Source: Cyclobacteriaceae bacterium (GTDB lineage: Bacteria > Bacteroidota > Bacteroidia > Cytophagales > Cyclobacteriaceae). Taken from it: 64,000 nt of DNA. A program made the translations under genes and the position numbers. The stretch's first letter is position 1. Each line of letters opens with the position of its first letter. Positions 27,125 to 35,893 of this stretch are shown here, in pieces. The DNA lies in the NCBI GenBank assembly GCA_016787605.1, contig JAEUUE010000129.1, positions 42,330 through 106,329 on the forward strand, given 5' to 3'. The notes under the pieces are model-generated. The model was not told where the DNA came from. It saw only the letters and a program-made list of their open reading frames with translations, and made no database searches.

Positions 27125-27769
27125 ATGTTGGATCTGTTCAACCGGCGTAAAAAACTGGAGGAAGAAGCAAGATTCCTGGGCGCCATCCTGGAAAAGTTGC
27201 CTCATGAAGATCCCCGGCTTCGTACACAGCTGGAGGCAGGCATCATCCGGGGCATCCGGTCAAACAGAGGTCATAAGGAATTCTGCCATGATCGGAAAGT
27301 GGCCCGGCAATTCGAAAGCACCGAAAGCTCCTCTTATTCCATCGAAGGCATCAGGGTGCGGGATCAACTGACTTCCGATGTTGTCACGGTGGAGGTGCAT
27401 ATCGCTTTCGGCCTGGTCGCCGGGTATTCCGTCAGGTCCAGGAATTTTGTACCGGATCTCTCGGTCATCGATGTGTCAGCAGTCAGGAGGAAATTCCGAA
27501 TCAATTCCACCTTCGAATTCGTCAAGAGAAAGCTGGAGTGCAGTGAATGGTCGGTTCTTGACCCGGATGATGTGTACCGGGTGACGGTCGGGGGATACTC
27601 GGTCGTCCACCTGGTGGACGTCGGTCACGGTGACTTTCTGGCGATGGATCACCAGGGGACGCTGCTGCTGGTTACCCATGACCCGGTGGAGATGATGAAA
27701 CTGGATTTGAAACTGGCAGATGCCATCCTGGAGCATGCCACGCCTTTGAAGATGATGGCTACCCGATAA
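27125..27769 (+). CDS. hypothetical protein (214 aa)
   Basis: Not recognised. A charged helical start (LDLFNRRKKLEEEARFLGAILEKL) is followed by an alpha/beta body: SYSIEGIRVRDQLTSDVVTVEVHIAFGLVAGYSV, then KLECSEWSVLDPDDVYRVTVGGYSVVHLVDVGHGDFLAMDHQGTLLLVTHDP. No signal peptide or transmembrane segment, so cytoplasmic. The second half has a pattern somewhat like SUKH/SMI1-fold immunity proteins (bounded strands, an acidic loop, then a final helix), but I see no decisive motif. The ATG is preceded by a run of A. Base composition is slightly less GC-rich upstream than in neighbours. Confidence 0.6.
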   Translation: MLDLFNRRKKLEEEARFLGAILEKLPHEDPRLRTQLEAGIIRGIRSNRGHKEFCHDRKVARQFESTESSSYSIEGIRVRDQLTSDVVTVEVHIAFGLVAGYSVRSRNFVPDLSVIDVSAVRRKFRINSTFEFVKRKLECSEWSVLDPDDVYRVTVGGYSVVHLVDVGHGDFLAMDHQGTLLLVTHDPVEMMKLDLKLADAILEHATPLKMMATR

Positions 27770-27906
27770 GCCGCTAGGTGAGTGTTTGAAAGGAGAGGAC
27801 TTACAGGATTTTCATTTTCTGACGACTGGCGATACCAGCCTCCACCACATGCGGTTACTTTTGAGAAGGGGAAATTTTGGCCTATTTTCGGAGTAGTGCC
27901 TGATTC

Positions 27907-28926
27907 ATGAGACATCTTGATCTTCCGGGAACCGGGTTGTGTATCATTTTGTGCGCCTTTCTTTGCCTGGCACCGGGCTGTCTGCATGCACAACCAGGTG
28001 ATCTTGTGGTGGAAGGGAATTATGTGCATCAGGTGACGCGCGTGGTGTTCCCTGAACAGATTGAACAATACCGCCGAAAAGGAATCAGAGCCTATGATGC
28101 GGGCAGATCGGATGTCGGAGCTTCCTATGAGTGGCGAACTCAGGCGGGTCAAAGCCTGATAACCGTTTATGTTTATCCGGCGGGCGATGGAAGAGAAGGT
28201 CGGCTTCGGGATGCCTACCTCGGTTCCCTTAATGATATGCGGAATACCGTGGGCCCCGGGGTGGCTTTGGTGCAGTTTCCGAGATCGAACAGCCAGGATG
28301 GATACAGGATCAACGGATTCACGGGCACGCTTGAGTCCATGGCCATTTCACGCGTTACGGTATTTGAGTGCGGACAATGGTTTTTTAAAATGCGGACCAC
28401 GACGAACCTGCTGGATACGGCTGAGGTCTCCGTTCTGGAGTCGCGTGTACTGGAATCGTTCAAGCCAGCGTCCATGGTTAAGGATTTCCCGCTGAACATC
28501 ACGGGATCAATTTTGGTAACCAAGGACGCCATGCGCGATACGGTGATGGCAGCTGCCACCATTGGCAGTACGCTGCAAAAGCTCTCCTGGGCGAGACAGC
28601 ATGTGGATTCCCTGGAGCGATTGTCAGGGTTCCCCGATCTCTATCTCGCCATGCACCAGGAGTCCATCAATAAGTTTCTTGACTTGGCGCAGGGAAATGA
28701 GGGGAAGAGAAAGTCGAGTACCACAAAATACATCAAGGAGTGGATGCGGATAAAGGAAAGCGGATTCTTGATGGAATATTTGGCGGAGCAATGCCAGGGT
28801 GTCGTGAGACTGCCCAAAGGAACGGTACTGGATGAGGAAAGATATCGTGAATGGAAGCGTAAGTACAAACCCAAAGTAGATTTGTCGGAGAGATTCTCGC
28901 TTGTTACCTACAAGATGGCCGAATAG
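27907..28926 (+). CDS. hypothetical exported protein (339 aa)
   Basis: No family recognised. A signal peptide (MRHLDLPGTGLCIILCAFLCLAPGCLHA, cleavage near residue 28) is followed by a soluble alpha/beta protein. Segments include GASYEWRTQAGQSLITVYVYPA and ECGQWFFKMRTTTNLLDTAEVSVLESRVLESFKPA, which could form a sandwich, and then a helical C-terminal half with many Lys/Glu. A TATTTTCG box at 27883-27890 lies 16 nt before the ATG. It may function with the preceding gene (same strand, 137 bp apart). Confidence 0.65.
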   Translation: MRHLDLPGTGLCIILCAFLCLAPGCLHAQPGDLVVEGNYVHQVTRVVFPEQIEQYRRKGIRAYDAGRSDVGASYEWRTQAGQSLITVYVYPAGDGREGRLRDAYLGSLNDMRNTVGPGVALVQFPRSNSQDGYRINGFTGTLESMAISRVTVFECGQWFFKMRTTTNLLDTAEVSVLESRVLESFKPASMVKDFPLNITGSILVTKDAMRDTVMAAATIGSTLQKLSWARQHVDSLERLSGFPDLYLAMHQESINKFLDLAQGNEGKRKSSTTKYIKEWMRIKESGFLMEYLAEQCQGVVRLPKGTVLDEERYREWKRKYKPKVDLSERFSLVTYKMAE

Positions 28927-29024
28927 CAGATGGCCGTATTCCACTCAAGCCGGAACGGGAGGGGTGCGGAATTATTTGGCGAACGTGATTGTGGGTAGAT
29001 GCAGACTCCTTGGGTATCACACAG

Positions 29025-30509
29025 CTACCCCCTCAGCCGCTGCCATGCCCGCGCCACCAACTGGTTCACGTCGGGCGATACCCTGAGAAGCAGAACCAGC
29101 CCGCCAAATACCATCGTCATCATCGCCGATCGGACGACCATGTCGATCAGCACACCGCCCAACGGAGGAAGCGCGTACGAAGCGCCCCACGTGACGGCGC
29201 CGATGAGAAAAACCTTGATGAAAGCCGCGGAGAATGGCTGCAGGCCGAGTTTCAGCCAGACGAAAACAAATTTGATGGCATTGAAGAGCACCAGTGAAAT
29301 GGCCGCCGACCACGCCGCGCCGGTGATGCCGTAAATCGGGATCAACACGGTGTTCAGGACAATAGTCATGGCCGCCAGCATCAAGAGCAGGACGATGTTG
29401 AATGCATAGTAGCGCGACAGCACGATGATCTCGCTGCTCGGCCCGAAAAACATGTCGGCCAATTTGCCGCCCCCAACGACCACAACGACCACCAATCCGC
29501 CTGCATAGATGGCGCCGTTGGGCATGAGTGCGAACAGGTTGTTCAGGTTGGCAGCCACGCCCAGCAACAATAGCAGACCGATGATGAACTGGTTCAGGGC
29601 CGTTTTCTGATAGAGGTTGCCAATCTCGGCCATGTCGTTCCTTTCAAAAGCCCGTGCAATGAGGGGCATGGCCACCTGGCTGAGTGCGCGACGGGGAATT
29701 TCAATCACGGTGGCCATATAAAAGGCTGTGGTGTACACCGCGTTTGCCGACAGCCCGATCATGCCGGCCACCATCAGGCTGTCGATCTTGCCGATGATGA
29801 TCATACCCGCCGTTCCGGCAAAGCCAAACAGGCTGTACCGCAGCATCTCCTTGCGTAAAGACGGGTCCAGCTTCGGCAGCTGCCACGTCAGCCGGAGATC
29901 GCCGGCCTGCCCCAGGTAGAGCAGGAGGACGATGAGACAAATGAGATAGGCACCCAGCGTGGAAAGAATGAACTGGTCGAAGGTGAGATAGCCCATGAAG
30001 TAGAGCAGTACAAAACCGCCCAGCAATGTGCGCACGACCAGGTCGCGCAGCAACGCGGGCATAACTGTCTTTAACAAGGCCCTCGAGTACGATTCCATCA
30101 CGGCCGTAATGACGAGGATCAGGGTGAGCCAGAGCGTGAGGGTCAGGTAACTGAGAAAATCACTGGCGTTGGTTTCGAAATAGGCCGCGATGTTGCTTCG
30201 GAAGAGCATGAAGACAACGGCGAACAGGACAAATCCCGCCAGCGAGGCGGCAAGCATCAGGGAAATGAAGGCACCCGATTGCCGCTGGTCGCTGCCAAAC
30301 TGGGGAAAGTAGCGCTGGATGCTTTGGGCCACGCCGAATTGGGCGAACGGTGCAAACAACAAGGCGGCGTCCTGGAGGGTGCGCAAGGTCCCGATCTGCT
30401 CCGGGGCCAGGATCATGGGGTAAAGGTAGAGGAGATTGACGTAGCCAATCGCCACGCCGGCATACGAGATGATGGTGGTAACGATGCTTTGCCGGATGAC
30501 AATCCCCAT
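29025..30509 (-). CDS. oligosaccharide flippase (Wzx/MATE-like)
   Basis: 494 residues with about 12 to 14 transmembrane helices, beginning IRQSIVTTIISYAGVAIGYVNLLYLYPMIL, the usual first helix of polysaccharide-synthesis flippases. The pattern RALSQVAMPLIARAFERNDMAEIGNLYQKTA in the middle is family-typical. It should flip lipid-linked sugars across the inner membrane. It is last in the ruvC / methyltransferase / glycosyltransferase run, and a perfect hairpin overlaps the end of the preceding gene. A TAACTTTC box lies 5 nt before the ATG, so it may also be transcribed on its own. Confidence 0.9.
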   Translation of the reverse strand: MGIVIRQSIVTTIISYAGVAIGYVNLLYLYPMILAPEQIGTLRTLQDAALLFAPFAQFGVAQSIQRYFPQFGSDQRQSGAFISLMLAASLAGFVLFAVVFMLFRSNIAAYFETNASDFLSYLTLTLWLTLILVITAVMESYSRALLKTVMPALLRDLVVRTLLGGFVLLYFMGYLTFDQFILSTLGAYLICLIVLLLYLGQAGDLRLTWQLPKLDPSLRKEMLRYSLFGFAGTAGMIIIGKIDSLMVAGMIGLSANAVYTTAFYMATVIEIPRRALSQVAMPLIARAFERNDMAEIGNLYQKTALNQFIIGLLLLLGVAANLNNLFALMPNGAIYAGGLVVVVVVGGGKLADMFFGPSSEIIVLSRYYAFNIVLLLMLAAMTIVLNTVLIPIYGITGAAWSAAISLVLFNAIKFVFVWLKLGLQPFSAAFIKVFLIGAVTWGASYALPPLGGVLIDMVVRSAMMTMVFGGLVLLLRVSPDVNQLVARAWQRLRG

Positions 30510-30514
30510 GGCGG

Positions 30515-30522
30515 GAAAGTTA
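30515..30522 (-). promoter_or_regulatory. -7-like box TAACTTTC, 5 nt before the flippase start
   Basis: Minus-strand TAACTTTC is one base away from TAnnTTTG and ends 5 nt before ATG 30509. Confidence 0.4.
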
Positions 30523-30528
30523 CCACAA

Positions 30529-30557
30529 ATCCGCTGATGTCGCCGCCATCAGCGGAT
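30529..30557. other. intercistronic 11-bp perfect hairpin
   Basis: Arms ATCCGCTGATG and CATCAGCGGAT with a 7-nt loop. It overlaps the stop codon of the glycosyltransferase gene and lies just before the flippase promoter box. There is no U-run, so it may be an RNA-processing or stability element rather than a terminator. Confidence 0.55.
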
Positions 30558-31697
30558 CGCCAGCCCGTCGAGAAGTTCGTCCATGAGTCTGCGATTGCCT
30601 TCGGCAGACAGCAACGGGGCGGCACGGTGCGCCTGCTCTTTCATGCGGACGATGTCGCCGTCCTTCAGGGCGTTGAGCGCAGCTGCCAGTGACTCGGGAG
30701 TGAAGGCCCCGGACACGATTCCAAAGCCGTGCTCTTGGATGAGGTGCGCCATCTCCGGTGTCGGACCGATCGCTACGGCAAGCCTTGCCTGAACGAAGTC
30801 AAAAAACTTGTTGGGCAGGGTGTTGGCGTAGTTGAAGTTGACCGGGGGCAATAGGAATATGCCGATGTCGTGATCATGGATGGCGTTCACCACCTCATGA
30901 CTGGCTACTGCCGGTATCAGCCGTACCCGGGGCTGTGAGGCCACGAGGGTTTGGAGATGGTCGAGGTACGCACGGGTGCGGGTATTGGCGATAGCCGGGG
31001 TGAGCAGCATCAACGTCAGCTCAAAACGCTCGTCCAGGAAATCCATCATACGGATCGTGAGCTCCAGCTGACGGGAAGGATTGGCAGCGCCGTGATGCAC
31101 CAGCCGGATCCTGCCGGGCACCAACGGGGAGGGTTGGAGGTCGTGATAGGTGCTGGCATTGGTGATCACCACGGGGGAAACGCCGAAGTTTTTGGCGTAC
31201 TCTTTCTTGAGTCCTTCGCTTACCGTTGTCATCGCATCCACTTTGGGAAGCCAGGTGCGGCAGAGGTGCGTAGTAAATGGCTGGAAGAAAATCCGCCACA
31301 CCCGTTTGTCTTCAAAATGCCGCGGGGCATACTCATGCGCATCGAAGAGCACCTTGGCTCCCTGGTTGACCTGAAAGGCGAGGGGAAGGCATTCGATATC
31401 GTTGGCCACGACCAGGTCAAATCTACGTTTCCGCAGGGTAGCCACCAGCGAGGGAACGCCATACAACATCCGGTAGGCGGGCTCAAAGAAGCGGAGCAAG
31501 AGAAGCAAGGCAGTCACGGCACGCGTCACCAACCCGGGCTTGATGCGCGGAATGCGGATGATTTCCGCCGGCAACTCCGGCGGGGCGTCGAAGCAAACGA
31601 TGGTGAGTTTCCCGTGGCGGGAAAGAAAATCTACCTGCCGGGCCACCCGCGCATCGTGCCGCAGGTCGTTGAAGACCAGGATCAGGATTTCCTTCAT
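30549..31697 (-). CDS. glycosyltransferase, GT4-like
   Basis: 382 residues from ATG 31697, chosen because it overlaps the methyltransferase stop (ATGA) and begins with MKEILILVFNDLRHDARVARQVDFL, a typical GT4 opening. The middle has FDLVVANDIECLPLAFQ and ALLFDAHEYAPRHFED-like motifs (VLFDAHEYAPRHF). The C-terminal half has GIFLLPPVNFNYANTLPNKFFDFVQARLAVAIG, with the nucleotide-sugar loop in the PNKFFDF segment. It should be cytoplasmic, making a surface glycan together with the methyltransferase and flippase. Donor and acceptor are unknown. Confidence 0.88.
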   Translation of the reverse strand: MKEILILVFNDLRHDARVARQVDFLSRHGKLTIVCFDAPPELPAEIIRIPRIKPGLVTRAVTALLLLLRFFEPAYRMLYGVPSLVATLRKRRFDLVVANDIECLPLAFQVNQGAKVLFDAHEYAPRHFEDKRVWRIFFQPFTTHLCRTWLPKVDAMTTVSEGLKKEYAKNFGVSPVVITNASTYHDLQPSPLVPGRIRLVHHGAANPSRQLELTIRMMDFLDERFELTLMLLTPAIANTRTRAYLDHLQTLVASQPRVRLIPAVASHEVVNAIHDHDIGIFLLPPVNFNYANTLPNKFFDFVQARLAVAIGPTPEMAHLIQEHGFGIVSGAFTPESLAAALNALKDGDIVRMKEQAHRAAPLLSAEGNRRLMDELLDGLAIR

Positions 31698-32236
31698 AGG
31701 CGGACAGCGTCGACGATGTAATACCTCGGCGTAAATCGTCTCAGGATCGGGCGCAACCCGATCGCCGATACGGGGCTCGTCCACTTTTCCCGGCGGACAA
31801 TCTTCCACCCGCCTTTTTCCAGCAGCCAGTCGAACTGCCAGTCTTCAAATTCGTGAAAGTGCCGGTCCCACGGCTCGGCGGGATTCCGGTAAGCTTTCGC
31901 AAACCAAAGCGACAAGGGGACGCTGGCTACGAGTCGCTGGGTGGGCAACGCCCGCAATACCCCCAGGGGGTTGAGCAGGTGTTCGAAGATCTCGAAGGCG
32001 GTGGTGCAATCGGCTTGAATCTTGGTCAGCGCTTCCACCGTGTCGTCAAGGTCTTCCCCCTGGGTGTTGGTGACCTGGTACCCCAGTGAGGCCATGCGTT
32101 CGGACAGCGGGTTGGGTGTTCCCAGGTCCAGGATGCGGGCCGGCGGGGCCACCGAACCGGCGAGGAAGGCCAGCGTCAGTTCGTACCTTCTCTTCTTCGA
32201 CGCGTGCAGCTGTTGTATGGCAGGAAGCGGGTTCAT
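31694..32236 (-). CDS. class I SAM-dependent methyltransferase-like protein
   Basis: 180 residues. RILDLGTPNPLSERMASLGYQV is a shortened motif I (D-L-G without the usual third glycine), followed by EIFEHLLNPLGVLRAL, matching the E-x-x-E-H region of small-molecule methyltransferases. The C-terminus (WDRHFHEFEDWQFDWLLEKGGWKIV) is as in glycan-associated methyltransferases. It probably modifies a sugar or lipid-linked intermediate, judged from the glycosyltransferase and flippase downstream. It starts 9 bp after the ruvC stop. Confidence 0.8.
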   Translation of the reverse strand: MNPLPAIQQLHASKKRRYELTLAFLAGSVAPPARILDLGTPNPLSERMASLGYQVTNTQGEDLDDTVEALTKIQADCTTAFEIFEHLLNPLGVLRALPTQRLVASVPLSLWFAKAYRNPAEPWDRHFHEFEDWQFDWLLEKGGWKIVRREKWTSPVSAIGLRPILRRFTPRYYIVDAVRL

Positions 32237-32245
32237 TCTTTGAGG

Positions 32246-32848
32246 CTATAAGGTCTTCTTGATTTTACTGGGGTTCTCCTGCACAAAGGCCTCCCAGGTT
32301 TTCGCCTTGGATGCCGTGTTTCCTTTCTGGTAATAGTGGCACACGGCCACCGCCAGCGCGTCGCTGGCATCGAGCAATTTGGGCAGCTCACGGAACGCGA
32401 AGATCTGCATGAGCATTTTCGCCACCTGTTCCTTCGAGGCGTTGCCGTTGCCGGTCACCGATTGTTTAACCTTCTTGGGCGCATACTCGACTATAGGCAC
32501 CTCGCGGTGCAGGGCCGCCGACATGGCCACGCCCTGGGCCCGGCCCAGTTTTAGCATCGACTGAACGTTCTTGCCATAAAAAGGAGCCTCGAGTGCAACT
32601 TCATCGGGGTTAAACTCGTCCACCAATCCAAGGACCCTGTCAAATATCTTCTTCAGCCGGAGCTCGTGGGAGTCGAATTTTGAGAGGTGAATGACGCCAA
32701 ACTGGAGCAGGCGCAGTGCCGAGCCCTGAACATGAATCACGCCATAACCCATCACGTTGGTGCCGGGGTCAAGGCCCAGGATGATGCGTTCCCTGGGGGC
32801 CGTCGGCCGACGGGAAGGGTTCGTGATTTTTTTAGGAACTTTACTCAC
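32246..32848 (-). CDS. ruvC: Holliday junction resolvase RuvC
   Basis: 200 residues from GTG 32848. Catalytic acids appear at Asp27 (ILGLDPGT), Glu87 (VALEAPFYG), Asp160 and Asp163 ([14 protein letters not shown]), which matches the spacing of E. coli Asp138/Asp141. RuvC cuts Holliday junctions together with RuvAB. The frame also opens with a TTG nine codons upstream. The GTG is preferred because a consensus -7 box (TACTTTTG) ends 4 nt before it, so a transcript would begin about here. ruvC heads the methyltransferase/glycosyltransferase/flippase run and diverges from a GT2 gene 26 bp away. Confidence 0.93.
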   Translation of the reverse strand: MSKVPKKITNPSRRPTAPRERIILGLDPGTNVMGYGVIHVQGSALRLLQFGVIHLSKFDSHELRLKKIFDRVLGLVDEFNPDEVALEAPFYGKNVQSMLKLGRAQGVAMSAALHREVPIVEYAPKKVKQSVTGNGNASKEQVAKMLMQIFAFRELPKLLDASDALAVAVCHYYQKGNTASKAKTWEAFVQENPSKIKKTL

Positions 32849-32852
32849 GGGC

Positions 32853-32860
32853 CAAAAGTA
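32853..32860 (-). promoter_or_regulatory. -7 box TACTTTTG of ruvC, 4 nt before GTG
   Basis: Minus-strand TACTTTTG matches TAnnTTTG exactly. It ends 4 nt before the chosen GTG start, which both supports that start and predicts a leaderless ruvC mRNA. Confidence 0.6.
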
Positions 32861-32874
32861 CGGACAAAAGAACA

Positions 32875-33990
32875 ATGACCTGGTTGCTGGCTGCGATATT
32901 GATTCTCTACATCATGCTGGTGATCGCCCTGCTCATCGGGTGGGTGCGCATCCGCCGTCAGCCGATGCCACCGCGAACGGCGAACCCGCCCGGAGTTTCC
33001 GTCGTCATCGCCTTTCGCAATGAAGCCCCCAACGTCGGCAACCTCATCCGGGATCTGGCCGGTTCCGCGTTTCCCGCCGGACGCTTTGAGGTCATTCTCG
33101 TCGACGATCACTCCGAAGACAATTCCGCGGAGGTGGTGAACCAGGCCGCTTCCACTTCTCCCCAGGTCAGGCTTTTGAAACTCCCGGCGGCAGAGCATGG
33201 CAAGAAGGCGGCGCTCCGGCTGGGAATCAGTCAGGCGCGGTTCAGCATCATTGCCACCACCGACGCCGACTGCACGTTGTCAAAAAACTGGCTTACTTGT
33301 GTGGCCAGCTATTTCGAAGAGGAGACGACGAAGTTGCTGCTGGGTCCCGTTAAACTTTCCGACGACGGCACTTTCTTCGGACAGGTTCAAGTGCTTGAGT
33401 TCGTCAGCGTGGCCGGCACCACGGCGGCCACTGTGGGCCTGGGCCATCCGGTGATGGCTAACGGCGCCAACCTGGCATTTCGTAAAGAGGTGTTTGAGGA
33501 AGTGGGGGGCTACGAAGACAACCTGGTCGTGCCATCCGGCGATGATGAATTCCTGATGAGAAAGGTATTTGCCCGCTACCCCCATGGTGTGCGCTACCTC
33601 AATTATTATGAAGCCGCAGTGAGCACACCGCCACAGCCCGACCTGGCTTCGTTTGTTCACCAGCGGATGCGGTGGGCCGGCAAGTGGCGTCACAATCCCG
33701 ATTGGGTGGCCCGCGGACTGGCTGTATTTATCCTGGTCGCCCAGTTCTCCTTCCTGGCGTTACTCTTTATTAATTTAAGAAATCCGGAAGGCTCCTCTTT
33801 CGTCGTGGTTTTGAAGGTCTTTGTGGAGGGGGTGTTTATCGCCTGGATGGGCCGGTTCCTGGATCGACCCTTTCATGCAGGCGCATTCCTGCTCATTCAA
33901 TTGGTTTACCCGATCTATGTGATGATCATCGGCATCGGATCGCTCTTTCTTTCGTACCAGTGGAAGGGCCGGCGCCACCTTCAAGGGTAA
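32875..33990 (+). CDS. membrane glycosyltransferase, GT2 family
   Basis: 371 residues. An N-terminal membrane helix ([21 protein letters not shown]) is followed by the GT-A domain: [30 protein letters not shown], and the D-x-D equivalent TTDADCTLS. Further on come the acceptor-site acid in SGDDEFLM and the [11 protein letters not shown] motif (Q/R-x-x-R-W), as in processive GT2 enzymes. Three C-terminal helices follow. It resembles Bacteroidota ceramide/polyprenol glucosyltransferase-like proteins. It could build a glycolipid or surface polysaccharide; substrate unknown. It diverges from ruvC. Confidence 0.9.
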   Translation: MTWLLAAILILYIMLVIALLIGWVRIRRQPMPPRTANPPGVSVVIAFRNEAPNVGNLIRDLAGSAFPAGRFEVILVDDHSEDNSAEVVNQAASTSPQVRLLKLPAAEHGKKAALRLGISQARFSIIATTDADCTLSKNWLTCVASYFEEETTKLLLGPVKLSDDGTFFGQVQVLEFVSVAGTTAATVGLGHPVMANGANLAFRKEVFEEVGGYEDNLVVPSGDDEFLMRKVFARYPHGVRYLNYYEAAVSTPPQPDLASFVHQRMRWAGKWRHNPDWVARGLAVFILVAQFSFLALLFINLRNPEGSSFVVVLKVFVEGVFIAWMGRFLDRPFHAGAFLLIQLVYPIYVMIIGIGSLFLSYQWKGRRHLQG

Positions 33991-34020
33991 TTTTCTGCTA
34001 AATTTACCGTTCATACGAGT

Positions 34021-35235
34021 ATGAACGAGCAGGACATCAAGACGCGGCTGGACAGGAAAGAGCTGGAACTCAATGCCTTGCTGGAAATCACGCAGGCCAT
34101 CAACGCCAATGTGCCGGAATCCTCGCTCTATAAAATCTTTCATTTCACGCTGCGATCCAACCTGGACATCAAGAAACTCGCCCTCTACGTTTTTGATGAG
34201 CGCTGGAATTGCCAGGCGAACTTTGGCACCAAGACCAATTTCCTCAAGCTCCAGCTCGACAGCCGTTTCCACCTGATCCGCCAGGTGCACCGAATGACCG
34301 AGTTCGACGAAGAATGCGAGTTTCATGAATTCGACGTGGTGATCCCCGTCGCCCACGAGAACCAGACACTCGCGGTGGTGTTCGTTGGGGGCGTGCATCC
34401 CCTGGATAACTTCCAGGACGGCATCAAGTTCATCCAGGCCCTGAGCAATATCATCATCGTCGCGATCGAGAATAAAAAGCTGGCCCGTAAGCAACTCGAA
34501 CAGGAGGCCTTCCGGAAGGAACTGGAAATCGCCAGCGACGTGCAGCAATTCCTCTTTCCCGAGAAACTTCCCAACACGGACCGGCTCCGGATGGAGGCCA
34601 GCTACCTTCCCCACGACCTGGTGGGCGGAGATTATTACGACTATATCCCCATCAACAAGAATCAATTCTTATTGTGCGTGGCGGATGTGAGCGGCAAGGG
34701 CATCCCGGCCGCACTGATGATGTCCAACTTCCAGGCTTCGCTCCGCACCTTGCTTAGGCAAATGCCGAACCTCACGGAGATCGTGGAGGCGCTCAACTAC
34801 CAGGTCCTGGAAAACGCGAAGGGGGAGAAGTTCATCACCTTCTTCGGTGCGATCTACGACATCAACCTGAAAACGCTGGTGTATGTGAACTCCGGCCACA
34901 ACCCGCCGATCCTCTGGGACAAGAAGAACGGCATCCGCCTCCTCGAAGAAGGAAGCACCGTGCTCGGTGCCATGCATCCGCTGCCGGCTCTCCAGGAGGG
35001 TTTCATCACTGACCTCGACGACTTCCTGCTCTTCTGTTATACCGACGGGCTCACGGAAACGGTCAATGAAGAAGGTGTGGAGTACGGCTCCCAGGCGTTA
35101 ATGGATTATTTCCAGAAGAACCACCACAAGGACCTGAAAACCATCCACCAGGATATCATCGTGGGGTTGGATGGCTTCAAGGGCAAAAACAGCTACCGCG
35201 ACGACATCACCATGTTGAGCTGCCGCGTGGGTTAG
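34021..35235 (+). CDS. PP2C-type serine phosphatase (RsbU/SpoIIE domain) with GAF-like sensor
   Basis: 404 residues. A short coiled coil (DRKELELNALLEITQAIN) opens a GAF-like domain (about 20-155), followed by another helix (ARKQLEQEAFRKELEIASDVQQFLFP). The SpoIIE phosphatase domain (about 195-400) has the metal-binding VGGDYYDY and VADVSGKGIPAALMM motifs and ends YRDDITMLSCRV. Such proteins dephosphorylate an anti-sigma antagonist in partner-switching systems, but no STAS or RsbW-like gene is nearby. In Bacteroidota this type is usually an orphan. It follows the GT2 gene by 30 bp, with a TAAATTTA box between them. Confidence 0.9.
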   Translation: MNEQDIKTRLDRKELELNALLEITQAINANVPESSLYKIFHFTLRSNLDIKKLALYVFDERWNCQANFGTKTNFLKLQLDSRFHLIRQVHRMTEFDEECEFHEFDVVIPVAHENQTLAVVFVGGVHPLDNFQDGIKFIQALSNIIIVAIENKKLARKQLEQEAFRKELEIASDVQQFLFPEKLPNTDRLRMEASYLPHDLVGGDYYDYIPINKNQFLLCVADVSGKGIPAALMMSNFQASLRTLLRQMPNLTEIVEALNYQVLENAKGEKFITFFGAIYDINLKTLVYVNSGHNPPILWDKKNGIRLLEEGSTVLGAMHPLPALQEGFITDLDDFLLFCYTDGLTETVNEEGVEYGSQALMDYFQKNHHKDLKTIHQDIIVGLDGFKGKNSYRDDITMLSCRVG

Positions 35236-35236
35236 G

Positions 35237-35244
35237 TATCTTTG
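35237..35244 (+). promoter_or_regulatory. -7 box TATCTTTG, 4 nt before the deacetylase start
   Basis: Exact TAnnTTTG match (TATCTTTG), ending 4 nt before ATG 35249. It begins 1 nt after the stop of the phosphatase gene. Confidence 0.6.
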
Positions 35245-35248
35245 TGCC

Positions 35249-35893
35249 ATGCCCGCCGGCTATTTCTTTCGCAACCCCTTCTTCCTTCCATGGCTGTACC
35301 CGGGGCTGACCTGGCGCCTTCCCGCGGAAGAAAAGATTCTCTACCTCACCTTCGACGACGGGCCCGTACCAGGTCCGACGGAATTTGCGCTCGATGAATT
35401 GGCGCGAGCCGGAGCCAAGGCAACCTTCTTCTGCATTGGCGACAACGTACGCAAGCACCCGGCCGTCTATGAGCGAGTCTTACGCGAGGGTCATGCCGTG
35501 GGCAATCACACATTCAATCACCTGAGCGGGTGGAAAACACCCACGGAAGACTATATAAATAATGTACGATTGTGCGATGAGGTGCTCCAGGGCCACGAGA
35601 TCGGTGCACGGAGCAAGGTTGCCCTCTTTCGTCCGCCGTATGGCCGGATCACCCGCCGGCAGATCGCTGCCTTGTCCTCTTACCGTATCATCATGTGGGA
35701 TGTGCTGACCAACGACTATGCACAAAGCCTCTCGCCATCCGCCTGTTTGCGGGGATCGCTGGCGGCTTCCCGCCCCGGTTCCATCGTGGTGTTTCACGAT
35801 AGCCTGAAAGCGGAGAAGAACCTTCGCTATGTGCTGCCGCGGTACCTCGACCATTTTGCCGGGCAGGGCTATACCTTTCGCTCCCTTCCGTGA
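35249..35893 (+). CDS. polysaccharide deacetylase (NodB domain)
   Basis: 214 residues. NodB motifs: TFDDGP (Asp36, Asp37), HTFNH (His87, His91), and RPPYG (about 128-132), followed by MWDVLTNDYAQ and VVFHDSLK. These are the metal ligands and catalytic acid/base of CE4 enzymes, which remove N-acetyl groups from glycans such as peptidoglycan or chitin-like polymers. There is no clear signal peptide; the N-terminus (GYFFRNPFFLPWLYPGLTW) is hydrophobic and could dock at the membrane. It begins an operon with a glycosyltransferase, diacylglycerol kinase, tatD and ansA. Confidence 0.92.
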   Translation: MPAGYFFRNPFFLPWLYPGLTWRLPAEEKILYLTFDDGPVPGPTEFALDELARAGAKATFFCIGDNVRKHPAVYERVLREGHAVGNHTFNHLSGWKTPTEDYINNVRLCDEVLQGHEIGARSKVALFRPPYGRITRRQIAALSSYRIIMWDVLTNDYAQSLSPSACLRGSLAASRPGSIVVFHDSLKAEKNLRYVLPRYLDHFAGQGYTFRSLP

